Part shown: one piece after another, positions 48,074 through 59,750 of the stretch
How positions within the stretch are numbered: position 1 is the first letter of the stretch
Layout of the letters: every line of letters begins with the position of its first letter
Source: Alphaproteobacteria bacterium
Lineage (GTDB): Bacteria; Pseudomonadota; Alphaproteobacteria; SMXQ01
Direction of reading: 5' to 3'
Assembly: GCA_004356985.1 (NCBI GenBank)
Contig: SMXQ01000008.1
Coordinates: 1-59,750, forward strand
DNA length: 59,750 bases
Notes under the pieces: generated by a model
Database searches by the model: none
What the model was told of the DNA's origin: nothing
Seen by the model: only the letters and a program-made list of their open reading frames with translations
Program-made: the position numbers and the translations under genes

Positions 48074-49165
48074 TCAGGCCTCCGCCAAAACGTCTGTGTA
48101 GAGTTCCGAGGGATCGGGTTCGGCATCGGCGACGGCGAATTCCGCGGCCTCGGTGACGCGCTTCTTCACACCGTCGTCGATCTTCTTGAGATCCCCGGCA
48201 CTGGCCAAATCATGCTCGAACAACAGGTTCGAAAGGTGGTCGATGGGATCGCGTTCCTCGCGCACCTTCTGGACTTCGTCGCGGGTCCGATAGCGCGCCG
48301 GGTCGGACATGGAATGTCCCCGGTAGCGGTAGGTCTCCATCTGCAGGATTTGCGGCCCCTTGCCGGCGCGGCAATACGCCACGGCGGCGGCGCCCGCCTC
48401 CCGCACCGCCAGCACGTCCATGCCGTCGACCTTGTGCCCGGGAATGCCGAAGGGCTCGCCGCGGCGGAAGAAATCGGGGCTGGCCGAGGCCCGGCTGACC
48501 GATGTCCCCATGCCGTATTGGTTGTTTTCGATGATGAAGATGACCGGCAGCTTCCACAGCGCGGCCATGTTGAAGCTCTCGAACACCTGGCCCTGGTTGG
48601 CGGCGCCGTCGCCGTAATAGGTCAGCGAGACACCGCCGTCGCCGCGGTAGCGGTGGGCGAAGCCAAGCCCATTGCCGATGGGCACCCCGGCGGCGACGAT
48701 GCCGTGGCCGCCATAGAAATTCTTTTCCTTGGAAAACAGGTGCATGGATCCACCCTTGCCCCGGGAGGTGCCGCCGCGCCGGCCGGTCAGCTCGGCCATC
48801 ACCCCCTTGGGATCCGTGCCGCAGGACAGCATGTGGCCGTGATCCCGATACGACGTCAGCACCGAATCCCTGGCCTCGATGTTGGCCTGCATGCCGACCA
48901 CAACCGCCTCCTGGCCGATATAGAGGTGGCAAAATCCGGCGATTTCGCCCTGACCGTAAAGCTGTCCCGCCTTTTCCTCGAAGCGGCGGATCAGCAGCAT
49001 GGACTCATAGAAACCAAGAAGCTGTTCCCGGCTTTCCTTGGGTTTCTCGATCCTCGCCTTGGTTTTGACCTTGGCCGTGCGCGCCGAATTGGCGGCGCCC
49101 TTGGCCTGGCCGGAACGCTTGCCCGTAGAACGCGCCTTCCGGGTTTGGGTTGTCGTTCGTGCCAT
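48074..49165 (-). CDS. pdhA: pyruvate dehydrogenase E1 alpha
   Basis: A 363-residue subunit. The thiamine-diphosphate motif GDGAANQGQVFESFNMAALWKLP...NN is present, as are MLLIRRFEEKAGQLYGQG and the phosphorylation-loop-like YRGHSMSDPARYRTR. The catalytic domain begins near residue 45. Before it lies an unusual 45-residue, very basic, Ala/Thr/Lys/Arg-rich tail. The ATG at 49165 is used; an internal start would remove part of the tail. It is the first gene of the operon with pdhB, pdhC, lpdA, lipA and ratA. Confidence 0.94.
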   Translation of the reverse strand: MARTTTQTRKARSTGKRSGQAKGAANSARTAKVKTKARIEKPKESREQLLGFYESMLLIRRFEEKAGQLYGQGEIAGFCHLYIGQEAVVVGMQANIEARDSVLTSYRDHGHMLSCGTDPKGVMAELTGRRGGTSRGKGGSMHLFSKEKNFYGGHGIVAAGVPIGNGLGFAHRYRGDGGVSLTYYGDGAANQGQVFESFNMAALWKLPVIFIIENNQYGMGTSVSRASASPDFFRRGEPFGIPGHKVDGMDVLAVREAGAAAVAYCRAGKGPQILQMETYRYRGHSMSDPARYRTRDEVQKVREERDPIDHLSNLLFEHDLASAGDLKKIDDGVKKRVTEAAEFAVADAEPDPSELYTDVLAEA

Positions 49166-49545
49166 CGATGGATTCCCGTTTCCGCCCTAGTGTTGCCGGG
49201 CCCGTTGAAGCGGGCCTTGTTCGACCGGGGTTGGGCCGCGAAGGTCCAATGCCGTCGGCGAGGGAAACATACACTTCTTTTCATTAACGATAAAAGAACA
49301 AAATATGTTGAGAATTCAAAGGGATATGAATTATTAACTTATATACGATTATTAATGGAATTTAAAGCCGTGGATGGCCCCCGCAGGGTAACATTGCCGA
49401 TCATAACGCCAGAAACACGACAGATTGCCACCCTGGACCGTTGCGGCGGACGCGCGCGGTTGAATTCCCTCGATCGGACCCGGCCCCCCGGGGCGCCGCC
49501 GCCACCCACCGGCCGCCACCCACCGAAGGGGTCGGTGCTCAGCGC
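49166..49545. other. intergenic region upstream of pdhA with AT-rich segment
   Basis: About 380 bases between pdhA and the DivIC-like gene. From about 49275 to 49375 the DNA is strongly AT-rich (for example TTAACTTATATACGATTATT), unlike the surroundings, and is a plausible promoter region for pdhA on the minus strand, though no clean -35/-10 pair stands out. A 6-bp hairpin (GGCCCG...CGGGCC, 49199-49216) lies 30-50 bases before the pdhA start. The rest (49376-49545) shows nothing recognisable. Confidence 0.4.
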
Positions 49546-49947
49546 TCAAAGGTGGTGGTGATAAGATGGTCCAGCGCGCGGCTCCACCCCGCGCCATGCG
49601 GCCGGCGCCTTTCCATGAGCCGCCGTGGGCGACCGCGCGCCGCCCATGATGATGATGTCGTCGGGGTGGACCAGGCCCAGCACGCTTCGCACGCGTTCTT
49701 CCAGAAGGTCGGGATCCAGGCTTTGGGGTTGGAGAAGACCAACGCGGTGGGCGAATTCGGTCCGCCTGGCGACGGTTTCGTCATATTGGAGCTGGGCGGT
49801 CTCCACCTGCTGGCTGAGCTTCAGCCAAGCGATCAGGCCGCGGTCGCCCTGGATCACGTGGTAGGCGAAATAGCCAAAAAGGGTAATTCCCGCAACGGGA
49901 CCGACGATGTGACGTGCGCGGCGCCTGATTTCGCCGAGAAGATTCAT
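49546..49947 (-). CDS. septum formation initiator (DivIC/FtsB) family protein
   Basis: A 133-residue bitopic membrane protein. A short cytoplasmic start is followed by a membrane helix (about 14-32, VGPVAGITLFGYFAYHVIQG) and a coiled-coil region (LSQQVETAQLQYDETVARRTEFAHRV). The conserved LDPDLLEERVRSVLGLVHPDDIIIM follows, matching the DivIC signature in which a Leu-rich helix precedes L.....DE..I. The C-terminal 30 residues are unconserved. It lies between eno and pdhA, the usual alphaproteobacterial position for FtsB-type proteins of the divisome. Confidence 0.88.
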   Translation of the reverse strand: MNLLGEIRRRARHIVGPVAGITLFGYFAYHVIQGDRGLIAWLKLSQQVETAQLQYDETVARRTEFAHRVGLLQPQSLDPDLLEERVRSVLGLVHPDDIIIMGGARSPTAAHGKAPAAWRGVEPRAGPSYHHHL

Positions 49948-50139
49948 GGCGGGAGAGAATCACAAGCCACCCACCCGCGTCAACAGAAAAAATCCATTAG
50001 AATCTTTAATTTAGTGGTCGTTGCCGGCGCCCCGGCGGAAACAACGTCAGGGCAATTTCAGCCAACCGGGCCGCCGCCTGGGCTAAAATGGCGCGCGCCC
50101 GGCCGGACTCGAGGTGCTAACGGCCGCCCGGGACGGCCT

Positions 50140-52300
<2,161 letters not shown>

Positions 52301-52304
52301 GATC

Positions 52305-53939
<1,635 letters not shown>

Positions 53940-54063
53940 TCACGATACATCATTGGTTGTCGCCGACCCAAACAAAACGTACCCCTCGCATCAAAAATGG
54001 GCGGCTCACCCGTCGCCACCCTTCGCTCCACGCCAGGGCCCAGCCCCCACCGACCGGTCAGAT

Positions 54064-54387
54064 TTAGCGGCCAAGAGGCACCCCCGGGCGCGTTGGCGCC
54101 TGCGGCGTGGCGGGGGCGCTTGGCCTGGGCGTCACGCCCTGGTCCAGCACCGATTGAGGTTTGCGGTCCTGACTGGCGAGGATCGCCAGGGTCAGGGAGG
54201 TCGCCATGAACGCGGCGGCCAACATCGCCGTCGCCCGGGTCAACAAATTGGACTGGGCCCGGCTCGTCATGAAGCCGCCGCCGCCGCCGCCAATGCCCAG
54301 CGCGCCGCCTTCGGACCGTTGCAGAAGCACGCAAATCACCAGAGAAAGCGCCAGAATCAGGTGGATGGTGAGAATAATGGTGTTCAT
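54064..54387 (-). CDS. secG: preprotein translocase subunit SecG
   Basis: A 107-residue SecYEG subunit. Two hydrophobic helices (about 3-22 and 55-72) flank the conserved cytoplasmic loop LLQRSEGGALGIGGGGGGFMTSR. A Pro/Ala/Arg-rich tail follows. The ATG at 54387 is used; the ORF track adds residues from 54426. It lies between tpiA and pyrG, the usual order. Confidence 0.92.
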   Translation of the reverse strand: MNTIILTIHLILALSLVICVLLQRSEGGALGIGGGGGGFMTSRAQSNLLTRATAMLAAAFMATSLTLAILASQDRKPQSVLDQGVTPRPSAPATPQAPTRPGVPLGR

Positions 54388-54476
54388 AGCGTCCCGGAAG
54401 TTGGCCTGAACATAAGGCCATCGCAAGCGATTTTAAAGGGCAAATTCGTGACCTCCAATACGGTGGCCGCGGCCGC

Positions 54477-55226
54477 CTAGGACGCCGCCAGGGCAATGGC
54501 GAGGAAAGAGCCCGCATCCAGGCTGGCGCCGCCGATGAGCGCGCCGTTCACGTTGTCCACCGAGAGCAGCTCGGCGGCGTTCTCGGGGTTCACCGACCCC
54601 CCATAGAGAAGACGCAAATCGGCCGCGCCGGCGGCGATCCGGGCGATCTCGGCGCGGATATGGGCGTGGGCCTCGGCGATCTCCGCCGCCGTCGGCGTGC
54701 GCCCGGTGCCGATCGCCCATACCGGCTCGTAGGCGACCACCGTGTTGGCCGCCGTGGTGCCTTGGGGGAGCGAACCCGCGATCTGTTCCGACAAAACCGC
54801 GAAGACTTGCCCGCCATCGCGTTGGGCCGCGGTCTCGCCGATGCAAATGACGGCGATCAATCCCGCGTCGTGGGCGGCGGCCGACTTGTCCCGCACCAAG
54901 GCATTGCCCTCGAAGTGATCGCCGCGCCGTTCCGAATGTCCGGTGATCACGAAGGAAGCCCCGGCCTCGGCCAGCATCGGCGCGGAAATGTCGCCGGTAT
55001 GCGCGCCGCTGGACTGGCCGTGGCAATCCTGGCCGCCGACGGCGACCGCCGATCCCGCGAGGGTTTCAGCCACGGCGGCCAAGGCAACGGCCGGCGGGCA
55101 AACCAGAAGGTCGCAGCGGCCCGCCACCTCGGGGGCGCGCTCGGCTATGGCGCGCGCCAAGGCGATGCCCGCGCCGCCGCCGCCGTTCATCTTCCAATTG
55201 CCCGCGATCAACGGCTTCACCGCCAC
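54477..55226 (-). CDS. tpiA: triosephosphate isomerase
   Basis: A 249-residue TIM barrel interconverting dihydroxyacetone phosphate and glyceraldehyde 3-phosphate. Active-site residues: Lys in AGNWKMNGG, His in [16 protein letters not shown] and Glu in [26 protein letters not shown]-type [16 protein letters not shown] closes the phosphate site. It lies upstream of secG and is divergent from ppiD. Confidence 0.96.
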   Translation of the reverse strand: MAVKPLIAGNWKMNGGGGAGIALARAIAERAPEVAGRCDLLVCPPAVALAAVAETLAGSAVAVGGQDCHGQSSGAHTGDISAPMLAEAGASFVITGHSERRGDHFEGNALVRDKSAAAHDAGLIAVICIGETAAQRDGGQVFAVLSEQIAGSLPQGTTAANTVVAYEPVWAIGTGRTPTAAEIAEAHAHIRAEIARIAAGAADLRLLYGGSVNPENAAELLSVDNVNGALIGGASLDAGSFLAIALAAS

Positions 55227-55488
55227 CTCGTTCTCCCCTCGGGTCCGGCCCGAATGACCCGGTTCACCGGGCTTTTAGCACGGCCCGCGCCGGGGTCCAA
55301 GACAAGGGCGCCGGCGGCGCCCATGGCGGCCACGCCCATAGCGCCGATGATGGCGCCCCTGCCGATCGCGCCAATACGGTATTGCGGGCGCCCATGGCCC
55401 CTTCTATGATGCCGCGGAAATGGCGGCCGTTTCCCAAGCGGGGAGCACCCGCCCTTTGCTTTCAAGAACTTAGCAGGTTTCGTGAAAG

Positions 55489-57360
55489 ATGCTTCAAGCC
55501 CTTCGTGACAAGGCCAGTTCCTGGGTCATCAAGATTCTGCTTGGCCTGTTGATCATCGCCTTCGCGATCTGGGGGATCAACGACGTCTTCCTTGGCGAAC
55601 GCGACCCTGCGGTGGCCACGGTCGGCGATGTCAAGATCGCCCGGTCCCAGGCGGACGAGGCGCTGCGCGACGAACTCAACCGGCTCCGCCCGGTGTTGGG
55701 AACCATCGACCGGGAGGCCGCCTTTCGCATGGGCCTCACCAACCAGGTTCTCACCCGGCTGATCAACCGCACCGTAGCCAACATCGCGGCCCAGGAACTG
55801 GGCATCGTCGCCTCGGATCAGATGGTCAATCGAAGTATCCGCTCCGACCGCAGGTTCTTCGACCAAAGCGGCAAATTCAGCCGCAACTTATTTTACCAGA
55901 CGCTATCCAACGCCAATATGGCCGAGGGCTACTACGTTTCTACCCTGAAACAAAGCCTGCCGTCGGAACACCTGAACCGGGCCGTTTCCGGCAACATTCC
56001 GGTGCCGAAGGCGCTGATCGGTCCGCTGACGCGATTCCGTTCCGAGCAACGCACGGCGCGGACGGTCCTGGTCCCGCCACCCTTGGGCGCGGCGCGGGAA
56101 CCCAAGGGCGACGAGCTCGAGGCCTTTTACAAGGAAAATATATCTGGCTTCATGGCCCCCGAATACCGGGACGTGACCTTCATCCACCTTGATCCCCGGG
56201 AATTGTCCAAAGAGGTCCGGGTGGCCGAGGAGAAGATCAAGGAAAGCTACGCCCAGCGCATCGAGGAGTTCACCCTGCGCGACCGGCGCAAGTTGGCACA
56301 GGTGGTCTTCCGGACCGAAGCCGGCGCCGCGGCGGCGGCGGCGGCCATAAAATCCGGCAAGAGCCTGGCCGAGGCCGCGAAGGAAAAAGGCAAGACCCAG
56401 AAGGTCGTGAAGCTCGGCTGGGTCGAACAGAAGGACCTGTTCACGGTCCTGGCGAAACCCGTCTTCGCGCTGAAAAAAGGCGAGACAAGCGGCGTTCTCA
56501 AGAGCCCGCTGGGCTGGCATATCGTCGCCATCGAGGATTCCGAAATAGGCCGGGTCAAGCCTCTTTCCGAGGTCCGCAAGCAGGTGCGCGACGGCCTCGC
56601 CGCAGGCGAAGCGCAAAACTCCATCTTCGCCCTGGCCAACCAGCTCGAGGACAGCCTCGCCGCGGGCGCCGATATCAAGGCCGCGGCGGCCAGGCTCAAC
56701 GTCAGGGCGGTCAACGTCCCCGCCCTTGACCGCCAAGGCCTGGGACGGAACGGCAAAAGGGTCGCCAAACTGCCCATCGGCGGCAAATTTCTGCGCACCG
56801 CCTTCGAACATTCCGACGGCGAATCCAGCACCCTGCGCGAAACCCAAGCCGGCGGATTTTACATCCTGATGGTCAATAAGGTGATGCCGCCCAAGGTCAG
56901 GCCGCTGAAAGATGTCCGCCGCATCGCCGTCACGGCCTGGAAAGCCGAGCGGCAGGCGCAAGCGGCATCGAGGCGGGCCAAGGCGATTGTCGCGCGCCTC
57001 AAGAAAGGCGACAACTTCGCGGCCATCGCCAGGGACGAAAAGCTCGAGGTCAAGACCTCGCCGGCCTTTACCCGGCTCACCCACGAAGCGCAAAGCGGCG
57101 TGGCCGCGGCGTTGGCCGAAAAACTCTTTTCCCTCAAGGTCGGGGATGCCGCCATGGCGGAATCCACCCAGGGCTACGTGGTGGGCGTACTGGCATCGGT
57201 CAGCGCCGGGGCCGGCAAGCAAAAGGCCGCGGTCGCCGAAGGCACCCTGCGGGAGATCCGCCAAGGCATGGCCGCCGACTTGACCGCGCAGCTCCTCGAA
57301 GCCTTCCGCCGGCGCGTCACCATCAAGACCTATCCCGACCTCCTCAGAGACCGGATATAG
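55489..57360 (+). CDS. ppiD: SurA-N/PpiC-type peptidyl-prolyl isomerase (PpiD-like)
   Basis: A 623-residue inner-membrane-anchored periplasmic chaperone. A membrane helix lies at about 12-33 (VIKILLGLLIIAFAIWGIND). The SurA-like N-domain includes NQVLTRLINRTVANIAAQELG. A PPIC rotamase-type domain (about 265-345) has KLAQVVFRTEAGA and LGWHIVAIEDSEIG. A long C-terminal region follows. The length matches PpiD. It is divergent from tpiA and directly before trpE; its stop lies in a short tandem duplication (57348-57381). The family helps newly translocated proteins fold. Confidence 0.9.
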   Translation: MLQALRDKASSWVIKILLGLLIIAFAIWGINDVFLGERDPAVATVGDVKIARSQADEALRDELNRLRPVLGTIDREAAFRMGLTNQVLTRLINRTVANIAAQELGIVASDQMVNRSIRSDRRFFDQSGKFSRNLFYQTLSNANMAEGYYVSTLKQSLPSEHLNRAVSGNIPVPKALIGPLTRFRSEQRTARTVLVPPPLGAAREPKGDELEAFYKENISGFMAPEYRDVTFIHLDPRELSKEVRVAEEKIKESYAQRIEEFTLRDRRKLAQVVFRTEAGAAAAAAAIKSGKSLAEAAKEKGKTQKVVKLGWVEQKDLFTVLAKPVFALKKGETSGVLKSPLGWHIVAIEDSEIGRVKPLSEVRKQVRDGLAAGEAQNSIFALANQLEDSLAAGADIKAAAARLNVRAVNVPALDRQGLGRNGKRVAKLPIGGKFLRTAFEHSDGESSTLRETQAGGFYILMVNKVMPPKVRPLKDVRRIAVTAWKAERQAQAASRRAKAIVARLKKGDNFAAIARDEKLEVKTSPAFTRLTHEAQSGVAAALAEKLFSLKVGDAAMAESTQGYVVGVLASVSAGAGKQKAAVAEGTLREIRQGMAADLTAQLLEAFRRRVTIKTYPDLLRDRI

Positions 57361-57381
57361 GCTCGAAGACCGGATATAGGC
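57348..57381. repeat. 19-bp tandem duplication at the ppiD stop codon
   Basis: AGACCGGATATAGGC occurs twice with a period of 19 bases. The first copy contains the TAG stop of ppiD; the second ends two bases before the trpE ATG at 57383. The duplication lengthens the ppiD-trpE gap without changing either protein. Confidence 0.85.
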
Positions 57382-57382
57382 C

Positions 57383-58894
57383 ATGGACTGCCTGCCCCTG
57401 TACGGCGCCTTCGCGGATGATTACGCGGCGGGGCGGCCGCAACTCGTCTGGACCCGGCTGGTGGCCGATCTCGAGACCCCGGTATCGGCCTTTTTGAAGC
57501 TCGCCCACGGGGAGCCCATGAGCTTCCTTTTCGAATCCGTCGAAGGCGGTGCCACGCGGGGACGCTATTCCTTCATCGGCCTCAAACCGGACCTGATCTG
57601 GCGCTGCCGCGGCGCGGCCGCGGAGATCAACAGAAACGCCATCGAGGACGCGGACGCCTTCACCCCCGAGGCCGAAGAGACCTTGGCCTCGCTGGCGTCG
57701 CTCCTCGCCGAATGCGCCATGGACACGCCTCCGGAACTGCCGCCCATGGCGGCGGGGCTGTTCGGTTACATGGGCTACGACATGGTGCGCCTCATCGAAC
57801 GCCTGCCCGACGACAATCCCGATACCCTGGGCGTGCCCGACGGCATCTTCCTGCGCCCGACGGTGATCGCCATCTTCGACAATATAGAGGACGTGGTGAT
57901 GCTCATCACCCCGGTCTGGCCCGATGACCGGCGCGGGGCGCAAGAGGCCTATGACGCGGCCGCCGTCCGGCTCGGCGAAATGGTGGACGCCTTCGCCGCC
58001 CCCCTTGACCACGCGCTCCTGAACCCGCCCCCCGGGGAGGCGCCGGCGCCGGTGCCGGTCTCCAACACCACGCGCGAGGCCTATCACGCCATGGTGCGCC
58101 GGGCCAAGGAATACATCCTCGCGGGCGACATCTTCCAGGTGGTGCCGTCCCAGCGCTTCTCGGTGCCGTTCACCCTGCCGCCTTTCACCCTCTACCGGTC
58201 GCTCAGGCGCCTCAACCCCTCGCCCTTCCTTTTCTTTCTCGATTTCGGCGCGTTCTCGGTGGTCGGATCCAGCCCCGAGATCCTGGTGCGCCTGCGCGCC
58301 GGCACCGTCACCATCCGCCCCATCGCCGGGACCAGGCCGCGGGGCGCCGACGCGGCGGAAGACCAGCGCCTGGAAGACGACCTGCTGGCCGATCCCAAGG
58401 AAATCGCCGAGCACCTGATGCTGCTCGACCTTGGGCGCAACGACGTCGGGCGGGTCTCCAAGATCGGCAGCGTCCACGTGACCGAGCAGATGAAGATCGA
58501 ACGCTATTCCCACGTGATGCACATCGTGTCCAATGTCGAAGGCGAAATCAGCGATGGCCTGAGCGCGCTGGACGCGCTGGGCGCCGGGTTCCCGGCCGGC
58601 ACCGTGTCCGGGGCGCCCAAGGTCCGGGCCATGGAAATCATCGATGAGCTGGAATGCACCCGGCGCGGCATTTACGGCGGCTCGGTCGGCTATTTCGCGG
58701 CCAACGGTTCCATGGACCATTGCATCGCCTTGCGCACGGCGGTGGTCAAGGACGGGACCATCTTCGTGCAGGCCGGCGGCGGCGTGGTCGCCGATTCGGA
58801 CCCGGAAGCGGAATACCAGGAAAGCTGCAACAAGGCCCAGGCCTTGATCCGCGCCGCCGAGGAGGCCGTCGCCTTCGCCGCGCGCTCGGAATAG
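57383..58894 (+). CDS. trpE: anthranilate synthase component I
   Basis: A 503-residue chorismate-using enzyme, the first step of tryptophan synthesis together with TrpG. Conserved blocks: PIAGTRPRGADAAEDQRLEDDLL, HLMLLDLGRNDVGRVSK, YSHVMHIVSNVEGE, PAGTVSGAPKVRAMEIIDELE and a C-terminal FVQAGGGVVADSDPEAEYQE. The normal length excludes fusion with TrpG. The ATG at 57383 is 22 bases after ppiD. No attenuator leader peptide is visible. trpG would be expected nearby but is not in the window; a BON-domain gene follows instead. Confidence 0.95.
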   Translation: MDCLPLYGAFADDYAAGRPQLVWTRLVADLETPVSAFLKLAHGEPMSFLFESVEGGATRGRYSFIGLKPDLIWRCRGAAAEINRNAIEDADAFTPEAEETLASLASLLAECAMDTPPELPPMAAGLFGYMGYDMVRLIERLPDDNPDTLGVPDGIFLRPTVIAIFDNIEDVVMLITPVWPDDRRGAQEAYDAAAVRLGEMVDAFAAPLDHALLNPPPGEAPAPVPVSNTTREAYHAMVRRAKEYILAGDIFQVVPSQRFSVPFTLPPFTLYRSLRRLNPSPFLFFLDFGAFSVVGSSPEILVRLRAGTVTIRPIAGTRPRGADAAEDQRLEDDLLADPKEIAEHLMLLDLGRNDVGRVSKIGSVHVTEQMKIERYSHVMHIVSNVEGEISDGLSALDALGAGFPAGTVSGAPKVRAMEIIDELECTRRGIYGGSVGYFAANGSMDHCIALRTAVVKDGTIFVQAGGGVVADSDPEAEYQESCNKAQALIRAAEEAVAFAARSE

Positions 58895-58963
58895 CCCCGC
58901 CTGGGCCAACGGTCGCGCCAGCGGAACACGCCGAGCCAATGAGCCCGAGGGCCCGAAGGCCGA

Positions 58964-58992
58964 TTGCGGGCGAAGATGGGTGTTGGCATAAT
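58964..58992 (+). promoter_or_regulatory. possible sigma-70 promoter of the BON-domain gene
   Basis: TTGCGG (58964-58969), 17 bases, then CATAAT (58987-58992). It lies 36 bases before the ATG at 59029 and in the gap after trpE. The -35 is a partial match, so the call is tentative. Confidence 0.4.
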
Positions 58993-59028
58993 GGCCGCCA
59001 GCCGCCGGTCCACCATGGAGCTTTCCCG

Positions 59029-59640
59029 ATGCCTCGCCTCGCCCTCCTCGCCTTGATCCTCGGCCTCGCCCTGTGGCCCCCGGCGCCGCCCGCCCGGGCC
59101 CAGTTGCTCGACTTCCTGACCGCGCCCAAGACCTTGTTCGACCGCCTCATCGAAGCGCGGTCTACCTCAGACATCCTGGAGGACAACAGGATCGTCGCCG
59201 AGGTCAACGGCATCATGATTGACTTGGGCACCATCAAGGCATCGACGGAGATTTACGAACAACGGCTGTTGATCACCGGCATGTTCAACGACCGGAAACT
59301 CTACGACAAGTTCCTCGCCGACGTGAAAAAGATCACCGGCGTCAAAAAGCTTTACTGGCACGTGACCCACATGACGGAGAAAGAACAGGAGCGCCGGGAA
59401 GAGAAGAAAGAACTGTTGCAATGGGTCGACGCGGTTTCCCTGGACGTCAGTGTCGGCCTCAACCTGGTGGGCACCCTCAGCATCGCCGACGTGAATTTCC
59501 GCGTCGCCGTGGACGCCTATTCCAACGTTTATTTGATGGGCCGAGCGCGCTCCCAACCGGAGATGGACAAGGCCATCAAGGTGTCGCGGGAAACCGAAGG
59601 GGTCAAGAAGCTTTACAATTACGCCATCGTCCGGCCGTAG
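59029..59640 (+). CDS. BON-domain secreted protein
   Basis: A 203-residue exported protein. The signal peptide ends near PPARAQ (about residue 24); no lipobox Cys. Two BON-like repeats are visible: STSDILEDNRIVAEVNGIMI followed by RLLITGMFNDRKLYDKFLAD, and VGLNLVGTLSIADVNFRVAV followed by VYLMGRARSQPEMDKAIKV. BON proteins (such as OsmY) bind phospholipids or the envelope and protect against stress. The ATG at 59029 has GGAG upstream; the longer frame from 58654 overlaps trpE. It follows trpE but may have its own promoter. Confidence 0.82.
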   Translation: MPRLALLALILGLALWPPAPPARAQLLDFLTAPKTLFDRLIEARSTSDILEDNRIVAEVNGIMIDLGTIKASTEIYEQRLLITGMFNDRKLYDKFLADVKKITGVKKLYWHVTHMTEKEQERREEKKELLQWVDAVSLDVSVGLNLVGTLSIADVNFRVAVDAYSNVYLMGRARSQPEMDKAIKVSRETEGVKKLYNYAIVRP

Positions 59641-59750
59641 AATCGGGGCCCGGTCGAGGGGTAATCTCGCCGGGGCGTGCTTTCTTCCCCCGGGGCAAGC
59701 TGCTATAAGGGGCGATCAAGCCTTCTATTTCAGTTTAGAAATAATCTTCA

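Overview
This is ordinary, high-GC chromosomal DNA from an alphaproteobacterium, most likely of the Rhodospirillales type. The assignment rests on gene content and order read from the translations: a nifR3/dus-ntrB-ntrC-ntrY-ntrX-trkA-(dat)-hfq-hflX block, a tpiA-secG-pyrG-kdsA-eno-ftsB-pdhA-pdhB-pdhC-lpdA-lipA-ratA block, a fused ispDF gene, and a mltB-rlpA-dac-tmk-holB-metG-tatD block. These are conserved chromosomal clusters of Alphaproteobacteria. No phage, conjugative element, insertion sequence with a transposase, CRISPR array or complete RNA gene was found.

Layout. 1-1155: a cut-off DUF488 gene, the 5' half of a tRNA-Ser gene, and a frameshifted chemotaxis-receptor-like gene. 1358-7673: a glyoxalase-fold protein, a PAS/HD-GYP cyclic-di-GMP phosphodiesterase candidate, an AsmA-like protein, a YCII-like protein and an amidohydrolase. 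7929-18553 (+): cell-wall enzymes (lytic transglycosylase, RlpA-like lipoprotein, D,D-carboxypeptidase), then tmk-holB-metG, a Sel1-repeat lipoprotein, an ICL/PEP-mutase-like lyase, tatD and a metallo-beta-lactamase-fold hydrolase. 18703-21165: a GNAT acetyltransferase, mazG and a 3-hydroxyisobutyrate-dehydrogenase-like enzyme. 21247-24105: a folded palindromic repeat element, then a groES-groES-groEL operon with terminator, promoter and CIRCE operator. 24179-37303 (-): hflX, hfq, a HAD phosphatase, a D-amino-acid aminotransferase, trkA, the NtrBC/NtrYX nitrogen regulators, dus and a CcsA-like membrane protein. 37527-42364 (+): a glycine-zipper lipoprotein, ispDF, pgpA, a CinA-type amidase, a CPBP-like membrane protein and glutathione-dependent formaldehyde dehydrogenase. 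42374-55226 (-): ratA, lipA, the pyruvate dehydrogenase complex, a DivIC/FtsB-like protein, eno, kdsA, pyrG, secG and tpiA. 55489-59640 (+): ppiD, trpE and a BON-domain protein.

Together the genes cover nitrogen and potassium control, protein folding, pyruvate entry into the TCA cycle (including lipoate synthesis for the complex), lower glycolysis, isoprenoid, LPS and CTP precursors, and envelope maintenance.

The most unusual features are non-coding or small-scale. A 267-bp element beside groEL has perfect 25-bp terminal inverted repeats enclosing two related hairpins. A related CTAG-ended palindrome supplies the stop codon of the lyase gene at 16821. groES is duplicated in tandem, and one copy carries an Ala-rich tail ending in His and Cys residues. 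In-frame tandem DNA repeats lie inside ntrY and at the end of lipA. No clearly new multi-gene system was identified.
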